Shown in pieces: positions 1-7,480 of a DNA stretch of 9,927 nucleotides. Within the stretch, counting starts at the first letter, position 1. Each line of letters starts with the position of its first letter. Below the pieces are notes generated by a model. That model saw only the letters and a list, made by a program, of their open reading frames with translations. It did not search any database and had not been told where the DNA came from. Made by a program: the position numbers and the translations under genes. The stretch comes from Pyrinomonadaceae bacterium (GTDB lineage: Bacteria; Acidobacteriota; Blastocatellia; Pyrinomonadales; Pyrinomonadaceae). The DNA lies in NCBI GenBank assembly GCA_013812565.1, contig JACCTF010000103.1:1-9927 (forward strand), given 5' to 3'.

Positions 1-1009
1 TGATAGAGAAGTAGCCTTCCTTGCTGCGCACGAACAGGCGCGGCAGTCCGCGCGGCGGCGTGATCTTCACTTTGATCTTGCGCCACTTGCCGTCGGGCGT
101 GAAGTTCGTGGGGCGGTAGCCAATCGAATACTGGTGGCGTAGTTCTAGAGCGATGCGTTCAAAAATCTCGTTCATCTCGGCAGTAGTGTTGGGAAAGAAT
201 GCTTTGCCGCCGGAGACAGAGGCGAGTTCATCCAAGATGGCTTGACCGCCCATCCCCAGAGAACTTCCCGCATCGTTGCCGCCGAGAATACCGATGGCAT
301 AGATCAACACATCAGACTCTTTCAGCAATCGGCGCAACTCGTTGAAGGTGTAGCGCGAGTTATTATCCTGCCCGTCGCTGATCAAAAGCAGCGCCCGTTT
401 TGGGTGAGTGCCGCGCTTGACCTTCTCGACGCCCAAGTAGCACGCATCGTAGAGCGCCGTCTCTCCCTTTGTGTCTACAAACGTTAGCTTATCAAGAAGG
501 GCGTTGCTGTTGCGCGTGCGGTCAAGCAGAAGTTGTGCGCGCGAGTTGAAACCAATCAGAAAATACTCATCTCCCTGGTGGCTCGTGTCCATAAAGCGGG
601 AGAGCGCATCCCTCGCGCGCATTACCTTATCGCCGTTCATCGAACCCGAGACATCAAAGAGGACGCCGACGCTCGCCGGAGCATCCGTATCGCTGAAGAA
701 AGTAATGTCCTGGGCTTCCTTGTTGTCCTGAATAGTGAAAGCGGTTTTGTTTAATCCCGTCACGTACCGACCGTAGATGTCTGTGACGGTGACGGTGAGT
801 GTAATTAAATCTGTGTTAACGATCTCTTGTTCTTGAGCGTCTCGGCCCGTGGTTGGCAGGGACGTGGAACTTTGTTCAGACTTGGTGGGCGGAGCTTGTT
901 CTGGTTTCTGCTGCGCAATGCTTATGAGCGTGGAAGCTGCAACTATTACTAAGCAGACACAACAAGAGACGACAGCGGCTTTAACTCGATGGCGAGGATA
1001 AAATTTCAT
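1..1009 (-). CDS. Secreted VWA-domain protein (VWFA-related Acidobacterial domain type), 3' end cut by window
   Basis: An open frame of 336 codons runs from ATG at 1009 to the left edge without a stop. A perfect AGGAGG lies 4 nt upstream (1014-1019, complement), which fixes the start. Residues 1-32 form a basic then hydrophobic secretory signal ending near ISIAQ. Residues 33-60 are a polar linker, and 63-105 a beta-rich module (LITLTVTVTDIYGRYVTGL) typical of this acidobacterial family. The VWA domain covers about 113-300 and has a complete metal-ion-dependent adhesion site: D119-x-S121-x-S123 (DVSGSM), T184 and D212 (SDGQD). The last visible residues (LFVRSKEGYFSI) resemble the family's C-terminus, so little is probably missing. 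It likely acts outside the cytoplasmic membrane in metal-dependent protein binding; the partner is unknown. It is transcribed away from the secretion genes, so a functional link is only possible. The family call is from motif layout, not from a search. Confidence 0.85.
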   Translation of the reverse strand, partial: MKFYPRHRVKAAVVSCCVCLVIVAASTLISIAQQKPEQAPPTKSEQSSTSLPTTGRDAQEQEIVNTDLITLTVTVTDIYGRYVTGLNKTAFTIQDNKEAQDITFFSDTDAPASVGVLFDVSGSMNGDKVMRARDALSRFMDTSHQGDEYFLIGFNSRAQLLLDRTRNSNALLDKLTFVDTKGETALYDACYLGVEKVKRGTHPKRALLLISDGQDNNSRYTFNELRRLLKESDVLIYAIGILGGNDAGSSLGMGGQAILDELASVSGGKAFFPNTTAEMNEIFERIALELRHQYSIGYRPTNFTPDGKWRKIKVKITPPRGLPRLFVRSKEGYFSI

Positions 1010-1013
1010 AAAA

Positions 1014-1019
1014 CCTCCT
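1014..1019 (-). promoter_or_regulatory. Ribosome binding site of the VWA gene
   Basis: The complement reads AGGAGG, then TTTT, then ATG at 1009. It is the strongest Shine-Dalgarno match in the window and decides the start of the leftward gene, which no other ATG in that frame rivals. Confidence 0.8.
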
Positions 1020-1223
1020 GCTTCCTCAACTCCAATTAACTACGAAGCAAGACATATTGAATGTGGCCCGGACACTTGCGGCCCCCATGACCACACATCC
1101 TTGATGCACTGGTATCTGTGGAGCAACGCGGGCATTGTTAAATACATTCGGGTGAACGGGCAAAGACTTTCGTTTCCTGCTGCGGGCGAAAACTTGAGCG
1201 CATTGTAGGACACGCTACACGTC

Positions 1224-1247
1224 CATGCAAGACTATCATGCAAGACT
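1224..1247. repeat. Short tandem direct repeat, 11 bp x 2
   Basis: CATGCAAGACT occurs at 1224-1234 and again at 1237-1247, separated by AT, giving a 13-bp period (just over one helical turn). It could be a pair of regulator sites or a chance duplication; nothing else supports a function. Confidence 0.4.
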
Positions 1248-1352
1248 CTGCGAAAAGATTTCCCGACTGTGGCTGCAACTTCTCGGGTGGCTGTGGCGTG
1301 TAAGAACGCGAGAAGGCAGAGGAAGATCGATCTGCGCTTACGTTGGAGCGCA

Positions 1353-1380
1353 TGCTATACTCTCGCGGCGGATGTCCGCC
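1353..1380 (+). promoter_or_regulatory. Candidate promoter (extended -10) with overlapping inverted repeat, upstream of gspF
   Basis: TGCTATACT at 1353-1361 matches an extended -10 (TGn followed by TATACT), with no good -35 at the usual spacing. Transcription would start near 1368 and leave about a 75-nt leader before gspF. The predicted start lies inside a perfect inverted repeat, GGCGGA-TG-TCCGCC (1367-1380). A 2-nt centre is too tight for a good RNA hairpin, so a protein-binding operator is the likelier reading. This is inferred from sequence pattern only. Confidence 0.35.
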
Positions 1381-1441
1381 ATTATCAGGAAATTTTAAGA
1401 GTAAATAGTTCGACGCAAGTGGTTTTAGCGAGCAAGTAGCA

Positions 1442-2680
1442 ATGTCTGAATATGTCTGCCGTTTGGGTACGCCATCGGGCGAAATCGTAACGCGCACTAT
1501 TGAAGCCATTGGTCTTCAGGAAGCGCGCACGCGTTTGGAAAGCGAAGGCTTTCGCGTCTTCTCCGTCGTGCCGCCAAAATCCGCCGGCGCGTCGGCGCTA
1601 ACGCTAGGAGGCCGTGCCGGTACACGCGCGCGTGTTAAAGCCGGCGACTTTCTTTTATTCAATCAACAACTCGCGGCGCTGATTCGCGCCGGTATCCCGA
1701 TCCTGCAAGCCATTGCAATGCTCAGGCGGCGCGCGGCGAGCGCGCGTCTGCGGACTGTGCTCGGTGATGTCGAGGATCGGATTCGCAGCGGTTCAGCGCT
1801 CTCCGCCGCGTTTGCGGCGCAAGGGTCGCTGTTCCCGCGTATCTATACGGCTTCGATTCTAGCGGGCGAGCGTTCCGGGGCGCTTGATGAAGTGCTGGCC
1901 CGCTACGTCGCTTACATGCGGCGGAGCGTGCAACTTCGACGCAAGATTCGCGGCTCGCTCGCGTATCCAACGTTGCTGCTTGCAGCCTCCTTCGGCATGG
2001 TCGCTTTCCTGTCGCTGTACGTTGTGCCGAAGATGTCCGAACTGTTCGCGGGCTTTGGTCAAGGCGGCGCACAGCTTCCGAAAATAACGGTGATGGTGGT
2101 CGGGGTTTCGACGTGGGTCGCGAAAAACATCTTCTGGCTTGCGCCGCTCGTGATCGGCGGCACGATTGGATTTGTAGTTTGGTCGCGCACGCCCCCCGGA
2201 AGATTGACGGTTGATGGGTTTCTGCTCAAAGTTCCACTGGTCGGTCCGCTTCTACAGCAACTGGCGGCGGCGCAAGTAACACGAAGTTTGGCGACGTTGT
2301 TGGCCGGTGGCATTACGCTCGTTGAATCATGGGAGATCGCCGCCGAGTCGATCACCAATCGTGAGCTGCGCCGGCGCAGTTCGGCCATCTTGCCGCTGAT
2401 TCGTGAAGGCCGGTCGTTTACCGAAAGCTTGGCGGCCGCCGGATGGGTTCCTGAACTTGCGCTTGATATGATCGGCGTCGGCGAGCGATCCGGTTCTTTG
2501 CGCGAAATGCTGGAAGAAGTTGCAGGCTTTTATGATGCGGAGGCCGAAGTGCGGCTTGAACAGTTGACGACGGTGCTTGAACCTGCAATCCTGCTTGTTA
2601 TGGGCGGGATCGTCATCACCATCCTGCTCGCGATCTACCTCCCAATCATTCAATCAATCTCAAACGCGGCGGGACGCTAA
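1442..2680 (+). CDS. gspF: Type II secretion / type IV pilus inner-membrane platform protein GspF (PilC family)
   Basis: The 412-residue product has the usual GspF/PilC length. A short soluble N-terminal region (1-60) precedes two copies of the T2SSF helical domain, at about 69-192 and 272-394. The hallmark pattern LLFNQQLAALIRAGIPILQA (71-90) is echoed by the second copy around 277-297 (QVTRSLATLLAGGITLVES). ERSGAL (143-148) and ERSGSL (348-353) are matching positions of the duplication. Likely membrane segments are about 175-197, 228-247 and 381-403. The protein sits in the inner membrane, where it links the GspE ATPase to pseudopilin assembly. No clear Shine-Dalgarno precedes ATG 1442, but the N-terminus (MSEYVCRLGTPSGE) fits the family start. 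It is first in the rightward gene series, with gspE 40 nt downstream. Confidence 0.93.
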   Translation: MSEYVCRLGTPSGEIVTRTIEAIGLQEARTRLESEGFRVFSVVPPKSAGASALTLGGRAGTRARVKAGDFLLFNQQLAALIRAGIPILQAIAMLRRRAASARLRTVLGDVEDRIRSGSALSAAFAAQGSLFPRIYTASILAGERSGALDEVLARYVAYMRRSVQLRRKIRGSLAYPTLLLAASFGMVAFLSLYVVPKMSELFAGFGQGGAQLPKITVMVVGVSTWVAKNIFWLAPLVIGGTIGFVVWSRTPPGRLTVDGFLLKVPLVGPLLQQLAAAQVTRSLATLLAGGITLVESWEIAAESITNRELRRRSSAILPLIREGRSFTESLAAAGWVPELALDMIGVGERSGSLREMLEEVAGFYDAEAEVRLEQLTTVLEPAILLVMGGIVITILLAIYLPIIQSISNAAGR

Positions 2681-2720
2681 ACCGAAAATAATTCTATCCC
2701 CCTCACCGGAGCTCGCACGG

Positions 2721-4481
2721 ATGAAACAGCTTGCTGAAGAAATAACGGTAACCATTCCTCCTTTCGAAAAGGAAGAAGCGCTGTACGAGGCTGCCGCGTC
2801 GGACGAGGCTCGTGCGCCGGAGCCGGTAGAAGTAGCGGAAGCAGAGGCGCCGCCCGAAGTGCGTGCCGCGCGGGATCTCGCCCAGCGCTATCGTCTTCCC
2901 TATATTGATCTGCTTCCGGTAAATGGCGATTCACCGATTGACTATATGCTGCTCGGTGAAATCCCGGTTGACTTAATGGTGCGCTACCAGTTTGTGCCGC
3001 TCAGTCGCGACGGGGATCGGCTTCATATCGCGATGGCCGACCCCACCGACCTCGAGCGCTTCGACGAACTATCAAGCGCCTTGCGCGGCGTGTCCCCATA
3101 CGGACGCATCGTGCCTTCGGTCGCAACCGCCGGGGCGATTGACATTGTGCTGCGCCGGGGCGACACGACGCAGCGCTTGTTGCATGAAGCCGCGTCCGGC
3201 TTTCGCATCTCGCTCGTTAAAGAGACCGAGCACGGCGAGGAGGTGCTTGACCTTGATCGTTTGGCGACCGATTCGGACATGTCGCCGATTATCAAATTGG
3301 TTGACACCATCCTCTACAACGCGATGGAATCGCGCGCCTCCGACATTCACATCGAAACGCGCGATACCAAAGTACAAGTCAAATACCGCATTGACGGTGC
3401 GCTCTACGAAAAGGCTGAGCCGATTGACCTCTCTTACCACCAAACGTTGATCTCGCGCATCAAGGTGATGTCGGAACTCGACATCGCCGAGCGAAGGGTT
3501 CCGCAGGACGGACGCTTTCGCGTGCGCTACAAAGGCCGCAACGTAGACTTTCGCGTTTCGATCATGCCGACCGTGCACGGCGAAGATGCGGTGATCCGTA
3601 TTCTTGACAAAGAGCAGATCAACGAATCGTTTCGCGACCTAAACCTCGATGTCGTCGGATTCGCTGAAGAAGACGTGCGCAAGTTTCGCCGCTACATCGC
3701 CGAGCCTTACGGCATGGTGCTGGTCACGGGGCCGACCGGTTCCGGCAAAACAACCACGCTTTACGCCGCGCTCAACGAAATCAAGAACGAAGAAGATAAG
3801 ATCATCACCATCGAAGACCCGGTTGAATATCAATTGCAGGGAATTACGCAGATTCCGGTGAACGAAAAGAAGGGCTTGACGTTTGCGCGCGGCTTGCGTT
3901 CCATCCTGCGCCATGATCCCGACAAGATCATGGTCGGCGAAATCCGTGATTCCGACACGGCGCAGATCGCAATCCAATCCGCCCTCACGGGTCATCTCGT
4001 ATTTACTACCGTACACGCTAATAACGTCATTGATGTGATCGGGCGCTTTCTCAATATGGGCGTTGAGCCATATAACTTCGTGTCGTCTCTGAACTGCGTG
4101 CTGGCGCAGCGTCTGGTGCGTATGCTCTGCACCGTGTGCCGCCGCCACTATCAACCGTCGGATGAAGAGTTGATGGAGTCAGGGCTGCATCCTGAACAGC
4201 ATCGTAACCGCATCTTCTATCAAAGCGTTGGTTGCGATACATGCAACCACACGGGTTATCGCGGCCGAACAGCGATTCACGAATTGCTCGATCTATCCGA
4301 TAACGTTCGCGAGATGATCATCGAGCGCCGCCCGGGTTCTGAAGTACGCCGCGCGGCCGAAGCCGAAGGGTTGTCTTCTCTGCGCGAATCCGCGTTGCAG
4401 AAGGTTTTCGCCGGCGTATCGACGCTGCATGAGATTAACCGCGTAACGTTTGTTGAAGAGGTAAAGGCCCTGCACCACTGA
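2721..4481 (+). CDS. gspE: Type II secretion / pilus assembly ATPase GspE (PilB family)
   Basis: This gene encodes a 586-residue secretion ATPase. Residues 1-45 are acidic and Ala/Glu-rich, about 48-150 resemble the GspE/MshE N-terminal domain, and the catalytic core follows. The core shows ASDIHIE (206-212), Walker A GPTGSGKT (337-344, lysine 343), the Asp box ITIEDPVEY (362-370), Walker B HDPDKIMVGEIRD (398-410, Glu 407) and the His box TGHLVFTTVH (423-432). A four-cysteine zinc site is intact: C470-x2-C473 and C505-x2-C508, as in GspE and PilB but not in PilT retraction ATPases. The frame is open back to 2577, but that part overlaps gspF and has no family similarity. ATG 2721, with GGAG 9 nt upstream (2708-2711), is the sensible start. 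As a cytoplasmic hexamer it should hydrolyse ATP to drive pseudopilus assembly through GspF. Confidence 0.95.
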   Translation: MKQLAEEITVTIPPFEKEEALYEAAASDEARAPEPVEVAEAEAPPEVRAARDLAQRYRLPYIDLLPVNGDSPIDYMLLGEIPVDLMVRYQFVPLSRDGDRLHIAMADPTDLERFDELSSALRGVSPYGRIVPSVATAGAIDIVLRRGDTTQRLLHEAASGFRISLVKETEHGEEVLDLDRLATDSDMSPIIKLVDTILYNAMESRASDIHIETRDTKVQVKYRIDGALYEKAEPIDLSYHQTLISRIKVMSELDIAERRVPQDGRFRVRYKGRNVDFRVSIMPTVHGEDAVIRILDKEQINESFRDLNLDVVGFAEEDVRKFRRYIAEPYGMVLVTGPTGSGKTTTLYAALNEIKNEEDKIITIEDPVEYQLQGITQIPVNEKKGLTFARGLRSILRHDPDKIMVGEIRDSDTAQIAIQSALTGHLVFTTVHANNVIDVIGRFLNMGVEPYNFVSSLNCVLAQRLVRMLCTVCRRHYQPSDEELMESGLHPEQHRNRIFYQSVGCDTCNHTGYRGRTAIHELLDLSDNVREMIIERRPGSEVRRAAEAEGLSSLRESALQKVFAGVSTLHEINRVTFVEEVKALHH

Positions 4482-4494
4482 GCTTTCGGAAGAG

Positions 4495-4595
4495 TTCAAA
4501 GTATGAGGAGTACGAACTTTGGAGTACGCGGTTGCCGGGCGCAATTTTTATTCAGTTCAACAACTCTGTACTCCGCACCGAGAACTCCGAACAGT
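4495..4595. repeat. Imperfect inverted repeat built of 7-bp units, downstream of gspE
   Basis: The left arm contains GGAGTAC (4507-4513), GAACTTT (4514-4520) and GGAGTAC (4521-4527) in exact 7-bp register. The right arm contains GTACTCC (4568-4574), GCACCGA (4575-4581), GAACTCC (4582-4588) and GAACAGT (4589-4595), the complementary style of unit. The best inner pairing is 4521-4534 against 4561-4574, matching 11 of 14 positions. The element begins within about 15 nt of the gspE stop codon. It may be a dispersed non-autonomous repeat; it does not look like a rho-independent terminator, because no T-tract follows an arm. Confidence 0.6.
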
Positions 4596-4600
4596 TGATT

Positions 4601-4763
4601 ACTCACCTTGCGCAAGCAAGGCACACGTGGTAGAAGCTAGCTTTAAGGGAACTATTTCGACGAATGCGGCGTGTGAACAGGTGAGTGCCTCGTCTGGCCT
4701 CCGTCGGCGCAGGTCCCGCCCGAACGGGCGATGTTGAAAAAATCCGGTTCGCCCACCCCGACC
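4601..4763 (+). ncRNA. Candidate structured RNA leader upstream of gspD (unassigned)
   Basis: Several complementary segments are nested. ACTCACC (4601-4607) pairs with GGTGAGT (4680-4686) over 7 bp, and CACAC (4622-4626) pairs with GTGTG (4671-4675) inside it. TTGC (4608-4611) pairs with GCAA (4616-4619) around a GCAA tetraloop of the GNRA type; this hairpin could extend to CCTTGC/GCAAGG at the cost of two outer pairs. AAGCTAGCTT-like palindromic sequence lies in the remaining branch. A second part has CGCCC-GAAC-GGGCG (4717-4730), and GGGCGA (4726-4731) can instead pair with TCGCCC (4749-4754), so the two pairings exclude each other. GGTC (4712-4715) could close with GACC (4760-4763). I match this to no riboswitch class known to me. 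It could also be repeat-derived DNA. Confidence 0.3.
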
Positions 4764-4848
4764 AAGCGACCGCAATGAAAAAGTAACGTCGAGTTAACGT
4801 GTTCGTCATCCCCGAAGACGAAGATTGAACAATCTATAGATCAAGCCT

Positions 4849-4855
4849 GGAGAAG
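4849..4855 (+). promoter_or_regulatory. Ribosome binding site of gspD
   Basis: GGAGAAG lies just upstream of ATG 4862, with the GGAG core 9 nt from the start codon. It supports this start, which also gives a well-formed signal peptide. Confidence 0.6.
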
Positions 4856-4861
4856 CTCAAA

Positions 4862-7480
4862 ATGAAACCTTCTGTTTACGCCAAATCATTTGCCGCGTTC
4901 GCAGTCATCATCTGTCTGCTTGTCGCACCGGTTCCGGTGCTCGCCAAAAAAGGTGACAAGAATTTCAAGCGCGGTGAGCAGTATGAGGCGCCGCAACAGT
5001 GGGAGCGTGCCGCGCAGGAGTACGCGCTTGCGGTCGCCGCCGACCCAAAGCGCGTCGAGTTTCAGTTGCACTACCGGCGCGCATTGTTCAACGCTTCGCA
5101 GATGTTTATGGAACGTGGCCGCACGCTGGCCGAGCAGCGCGACTACACAGGTGCTTACAACAATTTCCGGCAAGCTTATGGCTACGATCCGGTTAACGAA
5201 CTCGCGCAGTCGGAGATGGAGCGGATGCTGCGTCTACAGCGCGAGAAAGAGGGCATAGTCGGTGATGATAATGGAGCAAGGGATGGCGGCAGCACGGCCG
5301 GAAAGGGCGGCAGCCCTGCGGGCGCAAGGATCACTCCCACGTCATATCAGGAGGGTGCCGGAAACGGCGCACCGCGCGGCGCTCAACAAGGAGATTTGCT
5401 GCCCGCACGCGGCGAGCACGTTCACTCTGTAATCAGGTACGACGACCTTGAGCTTGAAACCGTCATTCGCAACCTCGCCGAGCAACTCGACCTCAATATT
5501 GTCTTTGATAACCAGTTTCCCAAGCGGAAAATCAGCATCAACTGGAAAGGTCTGACCGCTGCCAGGGCGCTTGATAATATCTTCCTGTCCAACAATCTGT
5601 TCTTCCAGAAATTGGATCGCCGCACCATTCTTGTCGCCGATCAGAACAAGCGACCCACCTATCAGCAACTCGTCTTGCGCACTTTCTACCTGTCGAATAT
5701 CGTACCAGACAAAGCGCAGAAGCTTATTCAAACAGCAATCCCACCTTCGCCGGGACGCGGGCAGACGATTGTGGTAGCGAACGATACCACCAACAGCATC
5801 ACGGTGCGCGATACGCCGGAGAACGTCCGTCTGATCGGTGATCTAATCCGGAGCGTCGATAAAGACCGCGCCGAAGTCGTGATGGATGTCAGCATCTACG
5901 AAGTGTCGCGAACAGATCTGATGCAGTTAGGCAATCAGGTCGGCTCAAATTTTGGAGGCACAAGCGGCCTTAACATTCTCGGAGGCAGCCGTGATGTGGC
6001 ACAGCGGGTGGGCGGCGCGATACCGACGGCGCTCGGTGCTGCTCTCCTGATACCTTCTTCGACTCTCACCGCACTGCAAAGCAGGGATCGAACAAACCTG
6101 GTCGCACGAACGCAGCTTCGCGCTTTCGACAATGAGCAATCCGTCGGGCGCATCGGTAAGAAGATACCGATCCAGACTGCCACAGTCCCAAACTATGGTT
6201 TCAGCGGCCAAAATAACAATAATCAGGGAAGTGGTACTGCTAATCCCGGAGCCTTCGGAAACTATGGCTATCCCGTAATCCAGTATCAAGATACCGGTTT
6301 GATCTTCAAGTTTAAGCCGCAGGTGTTCCCGAACTTAGACGTGCAGGTCACAATGGAGATTGAGTCGAGCGATGCGTCTGTCTCCGGCTCCACGGATAAC
6401 CTCACGCCGGTTATCAGCCAACGTACAATCACCGGGACGACGCGCATCCCCAACAATCGCACGACGATGGTTGCCAGCGTCGCGCAAAACCAAGAGATAC
6501 GCGGACGGCAAGGATTGCCACTGCTTGGCCTGATCCCCGTTCTGGGTCGCCTCTTCACTGCGCCAAAGCGTAACGATGTGCAGACGGACATCGTCATCAT
6601 GGTAACGCCGCATGTGCTGCGTGCTCCATCCGTGACGCCGCGCGACGAGGAGATGCGACCGAGCGGTACGCTGCAAACGCCGACCACCGAATCGCTTGCA
6701 TCGCTGGTGCAGGAAGCAGATCGCGAAGATCAGCTTGCGGCGGCGCGAAGGATTCCGACAAACGTGTCCATACAGTTGCCTAACCTCGAAGTGCCGCCCG
6801 CTTACGTGCCTGCGCCGAAGATTATGATGGGTGCCGCAAACGCTTCCGGTATAAACAGTGCGGCGACGACAAACGCCCTAAATACGGGCGCTGCGTTCGC
6901 GCCGCCCGGCTTGCTTCCGATTAGTTCAGCAGTGCTCGCGACTTCGGTTAGCGCAACGACGATTGCGAAAGAGCTTCTTAATCCTTCCTCAGCCGCTTCG
7001 TCTACCACGAAGGAGACGGCGAAATCGTCGGCTGCGAACGCAACATCGAAACCGGCGAGCGTCGCCGAATTACATCTATTGTCTCAACAACAGATGATGC
7101 GCATCGGCGAAAAGCGAAGTTTGATGGTGACGCTGAAAACGGATGCTCCACTTAGCATGGCGGTCGCTAAGCTTCGCTTCAATCCACACGTCGTTGCCAT
7201 CCGCTCTGTCGCGAAAGGCAATCTGTTCGCGGATACGAAAAGCGAACCCATGATTACTCATGCCGTTGATCAGAAGGGCGGGTTGCTCTTATCAATCGCC
7301 CCGGGGGCCGGAGCCGCGCCAATGCTCGGCGCGGGTGTGCTGTTTGTTATTGAAGTCGAAGCAGTTGGGGTGGGCGAAAGCGAACTCAGCTTCGGCACAG
7401 ACAACGTGCATTTCCTCACTTCCGACGGACGTAATATCTCGCCGCAACTCAGTCACAGCTACCTAGCAGTGAAGCAGTAG
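4862..7480 (+). CDS. gspD: Type II secretion secretin GspD with a C-terminal cohesin-like domain
   Basis: The 872-residue product starts with a signal peptide (1-28, cleavage likely after VLA). Residues 31-125 form a helical TPR-like region. A Gly/Ala-rich linker (131-180) leads to an STN/N0-like domain (188-262) and one further N-type domain (268-333). The secretin core spans about 336-588 and includes the conserved opening VVMDVSIYEVSR (339-350), a gate-region stretch near 471-500, and the closing signature LLGLIPVLGRLF (554-565) then DIVIMVTPHVL (576-586). Canonical GspD has N0 to N3, so this periplasmic part is short and PilQ-like. After a 590-735 linker rich in Ala, Ser and Thr comes a beta-rich cohesin-like module (736-870, from ELHLLSQQQMMRIGE). 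It should form the outer-membrane pore of the system. The stop codon directly abuts the first pseudopilin's ATG. The secretin call is firm; the cohesin call is by pattern. Confidence 0.93.
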   Translation: MKPSVYAKSFAAFAVIICLLVAPVPVLAKKGDKNFKRGEQYEAPQQWERAAQEYALAVAADPKRVEFQLHYRRALFNASQMFMERGRTLAEQRDYTGAYNNFRQAYGYDPVNELAQSEMERMLRLQREKEGIVGDDNGARDGGSTAGKGGSPAGARITPTSYQEGAGNGAPRGAQQGDLLPARGEHVHSVIRYDDLELETVIRNLAEQLDLNIVFDNQFPKRKISINWKGLTAARALDNIFLSNNLFFQKLDRRTILVADQNKRPTYQQLVLRTFYLSNIVPDKAQKLIQTAIPPSPGRGQTIVVANDTTNSITVRDTPENVRLIGDLIRSVDKDRAEVVMDVSIYEVSRTDLMQLGNQVGSNFGGTSGLNILGGSRDVAQRVGGAIPTALGAALLIPSSTLTALQSRDRTNLVARTQLRAFDNEQSVGRIGKKIPIQTATVPNYGFSGQNNNNQGSGTANPGAFGNYGYPVIQYQDTGLIFKFKPQVFPNLDVQVTMEIESSDASVSGSTDNLTPVISQRTITGTTRIPNNRTTMVASVAQNQEIRGRQGLPLLGLIPVLGRLFTAPKRNDVQTDIVIMVTPHVLRAPSVTPRDEEMRPSGTLQTPTTESLASLVQEADREDQLAAARRIPTNVSIQLPNLEVPPAYVPAPKIMMGAANASGINSAATTNALNTGAAFAPPGLLPISSAVLATSVSATTIAKELLNPSSAASSTTKETAKSSAANATSKPASVAELHLLSQQQMMRIGEKRSLMVTLKTDAPLSMAVAKLRFNPHVVAIRSVAKGNLFADTKSEPMITHAVDQKGGLLLSIAPGAGAAPMLGAGVLFVIEVEAVGVGESELSFGTDNVHFLTSDGRNISPQLSHSYLAVKQ

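Larger units (their letters stand above)
1010..1441. other. Divergent intergenic region between the VWA gene and gspF
   Basis: These 432 nt separate two divergently transcribed genes and should hold promoters for both. I see no convincing gene here; short frames on the minus strand lack a ribosome site and recognisable content. Visible elements are the VWA ribosome site at the left end, a small tandem duplication of CATGCAAGACT (1224-1234 and 1237-1247), and a candidate extended -10 followed by a small inverted repeat near 1353-1380. I could not pick a convincing promoter for the leftward gene. Confidence 0.6.
4482..4861 (+). other. Non-coding gap between gspE and gspD with repeat and RNA-like structure
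   Basis: These 380 nt interrupt an otherwise tight gene series. The first third is a heptad-based inverted repeat (4495-4595). The middle (4601-4763) holds several nested complementary segments, described separately. The last part has an inverted repeat TTCGTC/GACGAA (4802-4807 and 4817-4822), a perfect 10-bp palindrome ATCTATAGAT (4832-4841) that includes a -10-like TATAGA without a matching -35, and the gspD ribosome site. Short open frames on both strands have no ribosome site or recognisable protein content. A separate promoter for gspD is likely from the gap size but is not demonstrated. Confidence 0.6.

Noticed and set aside
242..487. Plus-strand frames over the left edge
   Set aside because: They are antisense to the VWA domain, whose minus-strand frame is open over the full 1-1009 and carries all MIDAS motifs.
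2577..2720. Upstream in-frame extension of gspE to ATG 2577
   Set aside because: It overlaps the end of gspF by 104 nt, and its translation is Ser/Arg/Gln-rich with no GspE similarity; ATG 2721 has a ribosome site.
3072..3578. 168-residue minus-strand frame inside gspE
   Set aside because: It is an antisense shadow of a highly conserved ATPase coding region; composition follows the codon bias of gspE.
4519..4737. 72-residue open frame on the plus strand between gspE and gspD
   Set aside because: It starts within the heptad repeat, has no ribosome site and runs through the RNA-like region; it has no protein-like pattern.
4603..4809. 68-residue open frame on the minus strand in the same gap
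   Set aside because: No ribosome site, Arg-rich low-quality composition, and its content follows the structured segments on the other strand.
4832..4841. gspD promoter at the ATCTATAGAT palindrome
   Set aside because: A -10-like TATAGA is present but no -35 or TGn extension lies at the right place, and it is only about 20 nt from the start codon.
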